Of a stretch of 64,000 nt of DNA, positions 1 through 12,189 are shown piece by piece. Below the pieces are notes generated by a model that saw only the letters and a list, made by a program, of their open reading frames with translations, did no database searches and was not told where the DNA came from. Numbering within the stretch: the first letter of the stretch is position 1; each line of letters opens with the position of its first letter. The translations under genes and the position numbers were made by a program. The stretch covers positions 73,684,456-73,748,455 of the forward strand of contig NC_021672.1 of the NCBI RefSeq assembly GCF_000247815.1. The letters run 5' to 3'. This DNA is from Ficedula albicollis (Eukaryota > Chordata > Aves > Passeriformes > Muscicapidae).

Positions 1-374
1 ATAAAGCATGGGATTGTCAGTCGTAGTTGACTGTGGTTAGATTTTCATTGGATGCAGCAGAACATTGATTCAATAAAACATCATTCAGCAAACTGTCCTT
101 TTCCTGCAAGGCACATAAATATTTGCCTAACTTGTTTAAGTCCCACAGAGCTTAGTTCTATGCTGAATCAGGTCGTGGGGGAAACGATGCTGAAAAGCAA
201 GGTACAAATTTCTGATCTCATTAGTGCCTTGCTTCCTCTTTCAACTTTTGCTACTCTCTTAAATCCTTCCCCAGTCTGCAGCTTTTGACGATTGAATGCC
301 ACTTCTTTTTTCTATATATAAAAAATACATTAAAATATATAAAAATACATAAAAAAATCCTCTGAGGCAGCAGC
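1..374. other. Unique AT-rich intergenic sequence
   Basis: No gene or recognisable mobile element is seen. The stretch at about 313-358 is a run of imperfect A/T repeats (alternating 'aaaatacat' and 'aaaatatat' blocks). The only open frame is 78 codons (52-288, plus) with no domain, as expected by chance. Confidence 0.6.
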
Positions 375-375
375 G

Positions 376-1470
<1,095 letters not shown>

Positions 1471-2422
1471 AAGGGGGAGGCAAAAGCCAACTGGAAATGG
1501 AGAAACCCACACTGTTTAATGCTGATTACCCATGGTTGCTTTGCTGTGTTTGCTTTGCTGCATTAACTGAGTTTTGTTTCTTTTTGAAGGATGTGACTGA
1601 TATTTTTTTTTTATATTCACAAAAGTGTACAGAAGCACAGTTACTGTGAAAACCTGCCTTTGTTCCCAAAGAGCTGGTTTTAGTGTCTGACCAGAGTTAA
1701 AGGCTGGCAAAAGAGGATGACAACTCCTCCTGGCTGACTGGAAATGTTGCTGTAAGGAGCATTCATGTGCTCTGGCTTTGCATTTGGTAAGTGTTTGATC
1801 TCTGGGCATGGGGACTGGAACAAATGCCAATTCTTCAGGGAAGACTTCACAGCAAAACCTGGCTGGGTTTGCTCCTTGAGCAGTAAAGCAAAGCAGGGTT
1901 GGCCTCAGCATCCACCAGGCCAGCAAAAGCAAAGATGTCCCAGGTCTGGTCAGAAAAAGAAATTAATATTATTTATTTTCATTTCCAAGAAAATTTCAAA
2001 GCAGTCTTTTATTTCTGCCCCTAACTTCCTATCACTTTTACTGGCAACTACATTAAAATACTGGTAGCACTAGAAAAAATAAAACCTAAAATATGTATCT
2101 GTTGTGATAGGATAACCATGGTTGGTGATTAGGACTTTGTCCTCAGATGTAATTCACTCTTTGGTGATGGATCATCTTCTGGAAACCACAGACTTTGCAT
2201 AAAACGTCTGAGAAGGTTTCCAATAGCAGTCCAAAATTTTTTCTACAAAGGAAAATCGCTAGAAATTGATAGCTTTTCCTTAGAGAGAAAAATAAAAAGA
2301 CAAAGAGAGGAAATGAGGCTCCTCATGACAGTGCCTATCAGCACAAGACTGAACATGCATTCATGGGTAAGTAAAGAAACACTTCTTGTACAACAGGCTA
2401 CAATAAATAAGTGACACAAAGC
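1471..2422. other. Unique intergenic sequence
   Basis: No gene, RNA or mobile element is recognised. Open frames of 100 codons (plus, 1765-2067) and 138 codons (minus, 1516-1932) overlap on opposite strands. Neither has a recognisable domain or signal, and I treat them as chance. Confidence 0.5.
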
Positions 2423-2638
2423 ATTAGTGAATCTTTGGGGTCCTAACATAACAAAAGTAAAGTAAGAAAAGGGTTCATTAGTGAATCTTTGGGGTCCTAA
2501 CATAACAAAAGTAAAGTAAGAAAAGGGTTCTGAAACTTTATCTGAAGACACCCCAGTGTTAGTGAATCTTTTGGGTCCTAACATAACAAAAGTGAAGTAA
2601 GAAAAAGGTTCTGAAACTTTATCTGAAGACACCCCAGT
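2423..2638 (+). repeat. Three-copy tandem repeat with unequal units (54, 81, 81 bp)
   Basis: Copies start at 2423, 2477 and 2558 with 'ttagtgaatctt'. The second and third are 81 bp and nearly identical, and both end with 'gaagacaccccagt'. The first is cut after 54 bp ('aaaagggttc') and lacks the last 27 bp. The minus-strand frame through it (2243-2641) is open only because the units are multiples of three. Confidence 0.93.
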
Positions 2639-3688
2639 CACAGAAACTTCTGGATTGGCAGCAGCCTCTCTATCCAGATCAGCAGTAGAGCTTCTGGCAC
2701 ATTAATGAAATTTGTTGCAAGTACTCCTTAAGTGAAAACAGAATTGCCACAGCACAGGATTTTATGGTAATGGGGGCTGAATAATGAGAAAATGGAGAGT
2801 TGTCATCTAATCATGAAGATCCCTCCCCTTTGAACATAAAATGCATAAAATATCTGAAATATTAATATAATTGTACAAGGTCCTGAAAATCACAATGAAA
2901 ATATTTTATGAGTATCCTTAGTGTGCCTGTGACCTATAGAGATCATTAATTTGAAGCCTAATAGCCTACCTGATACTGTACAGCTCCCACAACCTGATTT
3001 GGTAGAATTGTATTATATGTATAATATTGTTAATAATGTATAACATAATAGAATGCCACATGGTATTATAAAAAACAGGAGAAGAAGATAATTATCAGCA
3101 TGACAATATGCCAGTAAGAGATCAAAGAATATGAATGTTATGTGGACAAATGAAAGTCTGATGATGCACTAATTTCCTTTTCAGGGAAAGATTACAGCAT
3201 TGGATAAAAAATGGACACAATTCCCATGCTTTTGTCTTTAATAAAAAAAAGGGGAAAAAAAGTAAGTATGTAGAAAATTAGAGACTCAGTGCAGTAAATT
3301 TTTCTCACTTAAAAATATAATTTAAATGATTAGAAAGCACTGTAATTTTTTTCAGATCGAGGATACTTGATTGTCCTTATCATCTCTACTTTTCTGCATC
3401 TCTGCCTGATATACCTCCTTATCACTTAACTAGCTAATCAATCACTGGGCTTCCCCCTACATTTTAAACACTGCAGAAGAGTGTCTTTCCATAGCAAGAA
3501 AGGTGGCAAAGTGTTGCCCTTACTCTGAATCACCTCTGCTCACTTTGCCCTCTACATCCCAAAGCTTAAAATAAAGTGATTATATGTTGGAACTCTACGG
3601 GGCCTCTAAGAATTGCATGAGTAATATTTATTAAATGTTCACTTTATTAGGATTAAGATTGCCTGTAGTTGTAGGAGTCTTCTGCAGG
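2639..3688. other. Unique AT-rich intergenic sequence
   Basis: Nothing gene-like is seen. The block at about 3000-3060 is rich in TATTATA, TAATAATG and ATAATA words and could melt easily. There is no recognisable transposon and no reading frame of note. Confidence 0.5.
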
Positions 3689-3705
3689 AAAAAAAAAAAA
3701 AAAAA
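3689..3705 (+). repeat. A17 homopolymer
   Basis: Seventeen consecutive A. It could be the tail of an old retrocopy, but the sequence upstream shows no processed gene and I see no target-site duplication. Confidence 0.9.
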
Positions 3706-4655
3706 GTAATTAAAAAGAATGAACTGAAAATGATGTATTACAGCAGTCTGCACAGGCAAGGCATTGCCTCTAGTGGATCAGGGCTTCACTTAACTCTGCA
3801 GGGAGTGGGAGCAGAGGGGCACAGAAATCCTCACCTGAGTTATCCTGACAGCCCCAGCCTGGCTCAGCCTGCCAGAGCATCCCTGTGCTGTGAAGAGACA
3901 CGGTGCTCTGACATCACCTGCCCCAAAATGTACAAATCAGCATCTTCACCTTCTTCCTTCCTGTATTTCTGCTCACAAATGTATTTCACTGGGCCAAGTG
4001 GTGTGGAGCCCTCCAGCCTCCTGCTGCCCTCTGCTTTTGAGGGGAACTGTGATGCATAAGAACAAACAACATGGTGATGCCACCAGGGCTTTTTGTTCAT
4101 TTTCTACCAAAATGTCTTATTTTAAAATGAAGTTATGCGTATGGCAGCATTCCACTGAGAAATATATTGCTGCTTTCTTTAGATTTCATGCAGGGAAACT
4201 GGTGACTCTGCTTTAGATTCAACAATGTATATATATATATATATATATATATGTAAAGAAAATATGGAACTTACCATTTTTGGAATAGATTATTTTGGCT
4301 ACATGGATGCCTCAGTGTTACCACAGTGATATTCGAATGTAGATTTGCTGGTGCTTAAGAGATCTGCTGAAAAAACTTGCATGAGAGAAAAATGAGGGGT
4401 ACCCAGTTATAGACTGAGGATGGACTAAACAATGTAAGGTCACCAAAGAATCTGGCCTGAAGATCAGGATGTTATTCCAGAAAGGTAAGAAATACAGAGT
4501 ATTTTTATATATTTATATATATATTTATTAGGAACTTACAGGTCTTTCCTTACTACATTCTCCATGAAATGAAGAAAAACTTCAGAAATATTCCTGCTCT
4601 ATTCCACTTCTACGTTCTGCTTCACACATCTTAGACCCTGCTCCCAAGGTTTGTA
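3706..4655. other. Intergenic sequence, GC-richer at 3770-4060
   Basis: The stretch 3770-4060 is richer in G and C than its surroundings and holds short overlapping open frames on both strands (109 and 108 codons plus, 78 minus) without recognisable domains. There is no CpG-island character. The rest is AT-rich, with a TA microsatellite listed separately. Confidence 0.45.
4228..4252 (+). repeat. (TA)n microsatellite
   Basis: About 12.5 uninterrupted TA units, bounded by 'aacaatg' and 'gtaaag'. A likely length-polymorphic marker. Confidence 0.95.
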
Positions 4656-4953
4656 TGACTAACTTTTGTAGAAATATCTGTGAAGTGACTAACTTTTGTA
4701 GAAATCTCTGTGAAATTACCCGAGTTAAATCTCTACAGGAGTCAGCCTGATCTGTATCCCACATCAAGTGACCATTACTGAAAAAAACCTGTACCCCAGC
4801 CCTAGGCCTTGGCAGGCAATGACTAACTTTTGTAGAAATATCTGTGAAATTACCTGAGTTAAATCTCTACAGGAGTCAGCCTGATCTGTATCCCACATCA
4901 AGTGACCATTACTGAAAAAAACCTGTACCCCAGCCCTAGGCCTTGGCAGGCAT
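4656..4953 (+). repeat. 134-bp tandem duplication with an extra 30-bp partial copy
   Basis: Two full copies begin at 4686 and 4820 with 'tgactaacttttgtagaaat' and end at 'ccttggcaggca'. Differences are few (for example cccgag versus cctgag). A third, 30-bp fragment of the unit's start lies directly upstream at 4656-4685. The graded unit lengths (30, 134, 134) suggest replication slippage or unequal exchange. Confidence 0.93.
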
Positions 4954-4956
4954 CTG

Positions 4957-4977
4957 TTGGGATTGTGGCAATCCCAA
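4957..4977. other. Perfect 9-bp inverted repeat with a 3-nt spacer
   Basis: TTGGGATTG, spacer TGG, then CAATCCCAA. It lies just past the end of the 134-bp tandem duplication. It could form a tight hairpin, be a dyad binding site, or be chance. Confidence 0.8.
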
Positions 4978-5680
4978 AAGAAGCTGTTCCAAGGAGTTGT
5001 GGGATTGCACATGTTAATGCCTCATGCATATTCCCAGCCCTCATTTTCCAGTTATCATCACCACTCCCAGCCCCTGGAATGTTCTCCCTTCCCCGTTTCC
5101 CCATCGGCCCTCAATTGCTGCAGTTATTTGTTTATTTGAAGAGTAAACATCACATTTATTTGAAGAATAAAATTTAAAAGAACAGACTTTTCTTTTTCTT
5201 CAGTGTAGGCACAATGTTTGTCCTAGCAGAACCCTCCCTGCTCTTCCTATGACATGTAAATAAAAAAGTAAATTCTGTTGATAGTACAGCAACATCTGTG
5301 AATGAAAGCCCAAGTGAAAAGTATGAGTGTGATACAAATTCCTGCTGAGAGATAGTCCTGACTTGGAAGGGCTTAGAATTTAAATAAACAAAGCAGGCCA
5401 GGTGGAGAAAGAGGAGATAGACACATAGACATGGAGGTGTAAAACACCCTGGTGTCACAAACAAAATCAGTGGCTGGAAATAGATCCCAAGCCACTGAAC
5501 TCTGGTGCCTCCCCCGGTGGTGCCTGTGAAAATGCTATAACTGACTCTTTTCTTGCAGTGTATGTGCATACATTAATAAAAAAATAAAAATTACGGTGCA
5601 TCCTAATAATTTAAATTGTATTTTTAAGTGAGAAAAAATTACTGCACTGAATCACTAATTTTCTACATATTTTTAAATTT
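4978..5680. other. Unique intergenic sequence
   Basis: No gene recognised. A 131-codon minus frame (5174-5569) shows no domain. It includes a lysine run from an AAAG-rich patch and is probably chance. Confidence 0.45.
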
Positions 5681-5750
5681 TTATTATTATTGCTATTGTT
5701 ATTGTTATTATTATTATTGTTGCTGTTGTTGTTGTTGTTATTACTATTGA
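5681..5750 (+). repeat. Compound (TTA)/(TTG) trinucleotide microsatellite
   Basis: About 70 bp of TTA and TTG triplets, interrupted by GCT and ACT. The inner core at 5717-5739 is nearly pure TTG. Confidence 0.92.
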
Positions 5751-7840
5751 TAAAAGCTATGGAAATTACATCCAGATATGATTAACAAAAATTAGTGCTC
5801 AACCATCTCTCTGACAGGCTGACCTGAATTTCAGACTCCAGGTAACTGCAGTGATCAACAAACCAGGCATCCCTTTAGCCATTAATAACAGAAATATCCA
5901 CATGAGGACAGAAATAATAAATGTGTTTCTCTAGCCACTACTGTTTTGGAAAGTGATTTCTCTATCTGTTAATCTATGCCAACTGATAAGGGAAACTTAC
6001 TTGTGGCTACACTTGATTGGTATTTCATCACACACATAATTTGATTTGTTTTATAATCTGATGTAGTGTCCTTTTTTTTTCTTTTTTTTTGCTACATATA
6101 TTGCTTGGAGCAGCACACATTCCCCATGTGTGCTCTACACTGTGAAGAGGAGGAGCTATGAAGTTTTTGGGAGACACACGAGAAATGATCCTTTTGGAGG
6201 ATTTATCTCCATGAGAAATGCAGTTTGTTTCATGCCACCACTTCCCCACCATCAAGCCAGGAGAGGGAATTTTGGCTGCTCTGTGGTAAGTGCTAATTGG
6301 GAAAGGACTCTGCTCCCTCAGACCAGTGACATGGATTGTGCTTTCTAACCAAGGCTCAAAGGCTACCACAGGATTAGGTGCAAAATCAAAGTTTTATTGA
6401 AAAAGAAACCCTGCTGAATCCAGCAACTGGACAGCACTCTAACCTGCAACATATACATTTAACCAAGACTTAAATGACAACGAATCAAAGTTTGTTACAA
6501 CAAATTTGGATAAATCAGGGAGAGCTCCGTGTTTGCACAAGCTCATATGCTGGATATGCAAACCAATATGGTAAGTTACAATTTCTGATTTTGTGAATTT
6601 AGTCTAACAATGATCCAAACATTTGAGTAACATTATCAATCATAACATTTTATCTACAGATTACTATTACTATCTACTATTACTATTTTATCTACAGATT
6701 ACTATTAGATGGCCATAATTTGCCAGCTATTTTCCTTCGTGCCATTGGCCGCTAAATACAAAACACTGCATTTGATGTTCTGACATTTTCTATTTTCATT
6801 TCTCATTTCAGATTTAGCCTTTTGCTGACACTGCTCTCTGTGTAGAAAATAGGCATGTGCCTTCATGCTGTTTTGAAACACCACTTGTCCTCCTTTGTGT
6901 TCAATTATATTATAGTGACCCCAAAAATTGCCTAATGTTGAGGGAGAATGCAAAATGGAGACAGATTTAAATTTCTAATTTCTACAAAACCTTGCCTTGG
7001 CAAACCAATTTGCTTTAAGATCTGTCCAGCCAACAGCTTGTCTGTTTTATTTTATTTTTCCTTTCTCTAATTGCTTGTATGTTCAAATTCAGCAAATGAC
7101 TATATTTATAGTTAGGTTTAATCAGCAGGATTCCCTTCATTCTTAGCTTTAAACACATCTAAGGATTTCCTGGAAGAAAGATCTTAAATATTGTCTTTTA
7201 ATTGCATTTTCAAGTGTTTTATCTCCTCCTTTATACTTCTGCTAAGATTTGTAAGGAAACATGCTTTAGTGCTTTTTTCATATTCTGAAATTTTTCACCT
7301 GGGATTTGTATAAAAAAAGCATGTATCACACTCCTTCCTCTAATAGTGACCTGATATACTCTTAGGTACTTAAATTTTCATTAAATTCAGGAAAAAAAAT
7401 AATAGTTCCTAAACAAACTTTGTCATTCTGCTACTGTAAATATACAAGCAAACATTATAATGATATTTACTTTAACGGTCTCAAACTGGAAGCTTAAATG
7501 ATTGTAAGTGCAAGATTTCATCTATAAAATTAATGGGAATAATTTAATTCATATGTATCCTTTTTAATAGTATAGATCTGCCAGTCTAAAAGATCCAAGC
7601 TGGCGAAAGTGCTGCTCTGTGCCCCCAGAGCTGGTGTCACTCTTTATGAGTGAATGGAAAAGGCCCTTTATGGGATAATTTGTGAGCTCACTAACATCAA
7701 ACACCACGTTTTGCATACACTTGCATGATTTGGTCTGAGGGTAGGATTCTCCTCCAAATCTCCTGTCTCTCAACACTTGCAGTGTTTGTGCCCAAGGCCA
7801 CCTCCCACCAGCTGCAGGCTGGACCTCTTGACTTGCAGGA
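5751..7840. other. Unique AT-rich intergenic sequence
   Basis: No gene or mobile element recognised. T-rich tract at 6068-6089. A small imperfect duplication with a 38-bp period lies at 6651-6707 ('tatctacagattactatta' twice, separated by TAC/ATT-rich sequence). Minus frames of 113 codons (6028-6369) and 82 codons (6705-6953) have no recognisable domain. Confidence 0.45.
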
Positions 7841-7912
7841 GTTAGAGATGGAAGAGATCCATTATGTCCTGTACTCCCTTCCTCTGCTCATGTGAAATTG
7901 TTCCGTGCAATC
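7841..7912 (-). mobile_element. Degenerate CR1-like LINE 3' fragment (minus)
   Basis: The block 'gatggaagagatccattatg' followed by 'tactcccttcctctgc' resembles the reversed 3' end of CR1 elements, which typically reads as 'ttggaagggacc...catctagtccaacccctgcc'. It is old and divergent. It faces a plus-strand CR1 end at 7945-8000. Confidence 0.5.
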
Positions 7913-7944
7913 TTTTTGAGAAGATGCTGGAAAGTATAATCCTG

Positions 7945-8000
7945 CCTCGGCAGGGGGATGGACAGATGACCTGCCAGGTCCTTCCCATCTGAAATATCTC
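7945..8000 (+). mobile_element. CR1 LINE 3'-end fragment (plus)
   Basis: 'ggcagggggatggacagatg' followed by 'acctgccaggtccttcccatct' is a good match in layout to the CR1 3' terminal region, which carries a 'ggactagatgacct..aggtcccttccaacc' core. Only about 55 bp remain. With the minus fragment at 7841 it forms an imperfect inverted repeat. Confidence 0.65.
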
Positions 8001-9012
8001 TGCTGTTGTGACTAACTTCACTGTCCTCCTTATCTCCCACTTAAAAACGCAGGGACCAGGAATCTCCATGGGAGCTGCTCATGCCCAACTGCTGCTGCAG
8101 TTGTCACTCTCTCCTCCAAGCTCCCTCCCCACTGTAAGCTGTCATAAATTTATTTTCCAGAATGTGCTGGAGCTCCTGTCTGCTGTGGGTGCATGGTGAA
8201 GTGTGGCTTGTATTGCTGGGCCAATGCATTTTTCTAGTTTTTGCCACTTCTCTCTGGAAAGGCTTCCTTTTTGCTTCTGCTCTCATCTACTGCAAGAGCT
8301 GAAGCAAAGCAATGCCTGATAACTTTCATTCTGAGACACACAGATAACATCAATGAAAGGGTGTTAAGTCATCTGCATAATTAAATAGCAATTGGCCTTA
8401 GCCATTACTCATTATAGTGTAGCTTTTTGTCATTCTGTTTGATGCTAAAGGATGTTCAGCTGCTTGTAATTGATAGAGAGGTTTAATCTGCAGTGGTTTC
8501 ACTGTAATGAGCCAAGCATGAAGCTATTTTTTTATGTTAAAAAGGCTAAAAGACCCTTGTTTGGGAGTAGGCATGGGGACAATGCTTGGGGTTCCTCAAA
8601 TTCCCCAAGTATATAAATCAGCTTTTCTTCTCTATTAGCTGATTTTCATGAAGTGTGAGTTGAGCAAAGATTGCTTTTGCTTCAGATGTAAAAATGCAGA
8701 CCTATTCACAACAGTTGAATCACACTGAAGCTGTCAGAATAAGATGTTTCTAATCTAGGGTCTCAGAATAGCAGAGGGCTAGAAAGAAGCACTGAGAATT
8801 TTGCCAGAAATTAATCAGGGAAGAGCTTTCCTTGGTCTCTAAATGAGCCTTCTGCAATTTGTAAAACAAAATGGATGCATTTGAAGAGCAATAAGTGGAT
8901 TATGTCGTGCAATTGGGTTTTGTGAAATTTTAAGCAAAATCCATAAATATCAGGTTTGAGGGGAAGTCAACAAGAGAGCTTTGAAGAGGGCTCCTTTTTT
9001 TATTATTGTTTC
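8001..9012. other. Unique sequence with a possible conserved non-coding block at 8340-8560
   Basis: No coding signal. The stretch 8340-8560 is free of repeats and has homeodomain-type cores (TAATTA at 8378-8383, TAATTG at 8467-8472). That makes it a candidate regulatory element by texture only. No promoter or CpG cluster is seen. Confidence 0.3.
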
Positions 9013-9168
9013 ATTATAATATCTCTAACGTATTAATGACCATGGCTGGAAATGACATTATAATTCACATTATCTTAGTTAAGCAGAAGCTATTATAATA
9101 TCTCTAACATATTAATGACCATGGCTGGAAATGACGTTATAATTCACATTATCTTAGTTAAGCAGAAG
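9013..9168 (+). repeat. 79-bp tandem duplication, two copies
   Basis: Copies begin at 9013 and 9092 with 'attataatatctctaac' and end with 'ttaagcagaag'. Only two or three substitutions separate them (cgta/cata, acatt/acgtt), so the duplication is recent relative to the surrounding sequence. Confidence 0.95.
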
Positions 9169-9170
9169 AA

Positions 9171-9923
9171 GAAGAGATGTGCAGCTAACAGCACCACAGG
9201 GTTCTGATCTGCTTTGAACAAACATTTCTGTTTGTCCCAGCCCTGTTGCTGACCGTTTTTGCCTCTGTGTCAGCAGAAATAGGAGATACTTGCTTACAAC
9301 TCAGATGCTCCACTTCACCCACTGGAATGTGAGAGTGAATCCACCTTCATCTGTGGAATAATCTAATACTCTGAGCTGCTGCAGCTTGGGCAAAGCTTTT
9401 GTTTTGCCGCTCCAGAATGGTGGCAGGGCAGCAGATATGACAGCTGGAGCACAACTAGCACGAGATAGTCAATGAGCCCTAAACCAGATGAAAGACAGAA
9501 GAACCTTTGGGCCAGTGCTAATGATCATCAGCTATCCAGGAGGCAGAATATCAATAAAAAACTTAAAAGCACTCCTTTTCCTCCTTTACAAATTAACCCT
9601 GCACCAACGGGGAGGAATTCCTCTGAGATAAATATGTCAAGGTATAGGGAGGCTCTGAAAGTACAGGAAATACCAGAAGGAGTGCAAAACCTCAAAGAGG
9701 AACAAGAAAGCAAGCTACAAAGCAAAGCAAAGACAAAACCACAAGCAAAATCCCCAAACAGACAAACAAACCAGGTTTCCTTATCCTGAGCAGTGAGGCT
9801 GGTCAGGAAAACACTCCTTAGAAAGTGAGGAGTAATGAAATTAAAATGTAAAATTTATATTGACATTATGGTAATAATTTATAAAAATGAAAAATTTAGA
9901 ATGAAAATAAAACGATTAATGAA
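9171..9923. other. Intergenic sequence with a 105-codon open frame
   Basis: A plus frame at 9472-9789 gives a Lys-, Gln- and Asn-rich 105-residue product without cysteine, transmembrane segment or known domain. The composition follows from an A-rich template (AAGCAAAGCAAAG repeats near 9715), so I do not call it a gene. Confidence 0.4.
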
Positions 9924-10301
9924 CTATTTTAGTTTGAAGAGAGCTCTGCTGGCCCTCTGGTCCATGTCACTGCTCAGAGCACGTGTTGGCAGATCAGGGG
10001 GCTGAGGCTTAGGTGTGGCTGGATCTCGAGCATCTCCAGGAGCAGAGGTGACACAAACTGTGGCAACCTGCAGAGGTCTGTGCCTGCTCTTGGTGCCACG
10101 CAGTTCTACAGACAATACAGAGGGGAGGAAAGCAATCAGGAAAGTGAGACTAGAAATTCTGTGCAAGATCTGTGTTTGCTCCTTCTGAAGAGGTGACACG
10201 GGGCAAATCATATTTGCTGTGCCTTTGAAAAATCGTTTAGCATCAGGGGATTTAAATGAAGTGTAGAGGATGCTCCTAAGCGCAGAGTTGTGGCTGGTCA
10301 C
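9924..10301 (-). other. Unidentified 125-codon open frame (minus)
   Basis: A continuous frame with ATG at the 10301 end and a TAG stop at 9924. The predicted product is basic, with a proline-rich C-terminal third and no domain I recognise. It may be chance, a remnant of an old mobile element, or part of a non-coding transcript. There is no TATA box, splice site or neighbouring exon to support it. Confidence 0.15.
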
Positions 10302-12175
10302 TCAGAAGTGACTTGCCTCAAGCAAAATACACTTTTGTGATTAACATGGTTATTTTGTTTTCTGCATCAAATGAGTACAAATGAGTACAAATCTATTTGT
10401 GATAGCTAAAAGTTTTGAACTGCCCTCCAAGTATTTATGAGTTAGACTTCTTATTACTGAGAATTTGCTATACAAAGACATTTTTAGCAATTCTAGGATA
10501 TATAGACAAACACATGGCTGTAAAAGTAAGAAAGGAATGTATGGATCCAGGGAAAAATACAGCGAGATTTACAATTTTCTCCTTTGTTTGGTTGTGGGTT
10601 TTTTCTTAGAGAAAAGATTAAAACAGTAATAGTATTAAAAGGAAAGAACATTGCTTCTTCATCAGCACAAAGGAGAAAACATTATTGTTGTTTTATACAT
10701 AACCTGAAGGCATGCTTTAATGTGATTTTTGTGTAGAGCTTTGATCCTAAGATAATCACAATCACTAGAAAAAACAGCACAATCATTGTTGAATAAATCT
10801 TTATACCTTCTGATATACCAGTCTAATTAGAAGTGACTGAATTTCCATTCCCCAAAAAATTTCTGATATTTGTTTTGATTTCAAATCAGTTTCATTTGAT
10901 CTCATATCAGGATGAAAAATTTACATTTAATTTTTTTTGCCAAAACATGCATTCTAACTTTCTCAAAATATTAGTTTTTCACTTCTCTTCTATGTTATCA
11001 AGGGATAAAAGGATTTATTTGAAACAAAATATCATATCTCAGTAATACACAGTTTTTTAAATTGAATTGATGTGTTCCAAAGAAATATGTTGATATGTCA
11101 TAATTAAAGATAAATCATCATTAAATAATGTACCAAATGGAATATGAACCTTAATATTTTGCCATATTCCTTCAAAACTTCCCAGCCATTCTGTAGTCAT
11201 CTAATTAAAAGAACAGGAGTGGTGTCCCCTTTATCAGGTTGGTCGGTTCTTCCCTGGGAGAAATCTTTTCATTCCTTTTTAAGCAAGAATGAAAGAGAAT
11301 TTGGGGGTCATAGTAGATAGATATGACATATTGCATGACCAACCCATGCTCCCAACAATTCAAGTTAGTCCTACTAATCAGGTATTAAACTGTTTTATAA
11401 ATGACTTTAGGAGATAATTTAGCCTGTAAAATTTCTTTTAGAAGGTCATTAAGAGCTGCTGGGGATTTAGTGGGTCCAAGGGCCTCACAAATCTGCGTTT
11501 TGCTGTTGTTTCCTGACACAGAGGTCTGCCTTGGGCAGGAGCTCCATGGAGCAATCCTGGTCTGCAGGCACGGTCAGTCACTGTGCTCCTTGGGGACACA
11601 GAGCATGGGCACCCATCCATGTGAATAAAACCTTCCAGCTAAGAGGTGATGCTGCTCTTTGCTCCTTTTATGTGTTCTCTGTATTCTTTACACATAAAAT
11701 ACACCTATATTGGTAGCCTCTTGCATTAGTGGTTATTTTTCCCAGTAATTTTCCATGGCCTTTGCCTAGGCAGAAAGACAAATTCCAGAACTCCAAGCCC
11801 CAGAGGGTAGGAGGCCCCCATCCTACCTTGGTTCAGCTCCTGGCTGCCAGGGTTGGGAACAACTCCTGGAGATACATTTCATAGGAAAAGTACAGCTAAT
11901 ACTGGAAGGCAGAAAACTTAGAAAGGGCTTGACCTGGAAGAAAAATTCCGTCACCACTTATCCTCCTAATTAGTGCTTTTTGTCAGTTATGCTAATTTAC
12001 TAAACTTCTAAAAACTATGTTCACCCCATTGTAAGTGGGCTTTTGTGAATATCTTTACATAACTGCCCCTGAAAGCCTTTAATAAAAATCTACTTTTATA
12101 TTACCTCCTTACTAAAATTATCTCAAATTTGATTTCCAGGTTGGGAAAAAAGGCAACAGAAGAAAGTCCTGCCTG
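10302..12175. other. Unique AT-rich intergenic sequence
   Basis: Nothing gene-like. An 11-bp direct repeat ('atgagtacaaa' twice) lies at about 10370-10391. Around 11760-11880 the base composition is somewhat GC-richer. No mobile element recognised. Confidence 0.45.
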
Positions 12176-12189
12176 GTTGCCCTGGCAAT
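12176..12189. promoter_or_regulatory. X-box-like dyad (RFX-type motif)
   Basis: GTTGCCCTGGCAAT is an imperfect palindrome close to the RFX X-box consensus (GTTGCC, short spacer, GGCAAC). Such sites are found upstream of ciliary genes and in neural enhancers. No coding start lies nearby, so the function is unproven and a chance match is possible. Confidence 0.35.

Noticed and set aside
3689..3705. Poly-A tail of a processed retrocopy
   Set aside because: No gene-like sequence precedes it and no flanking target duplication was found.
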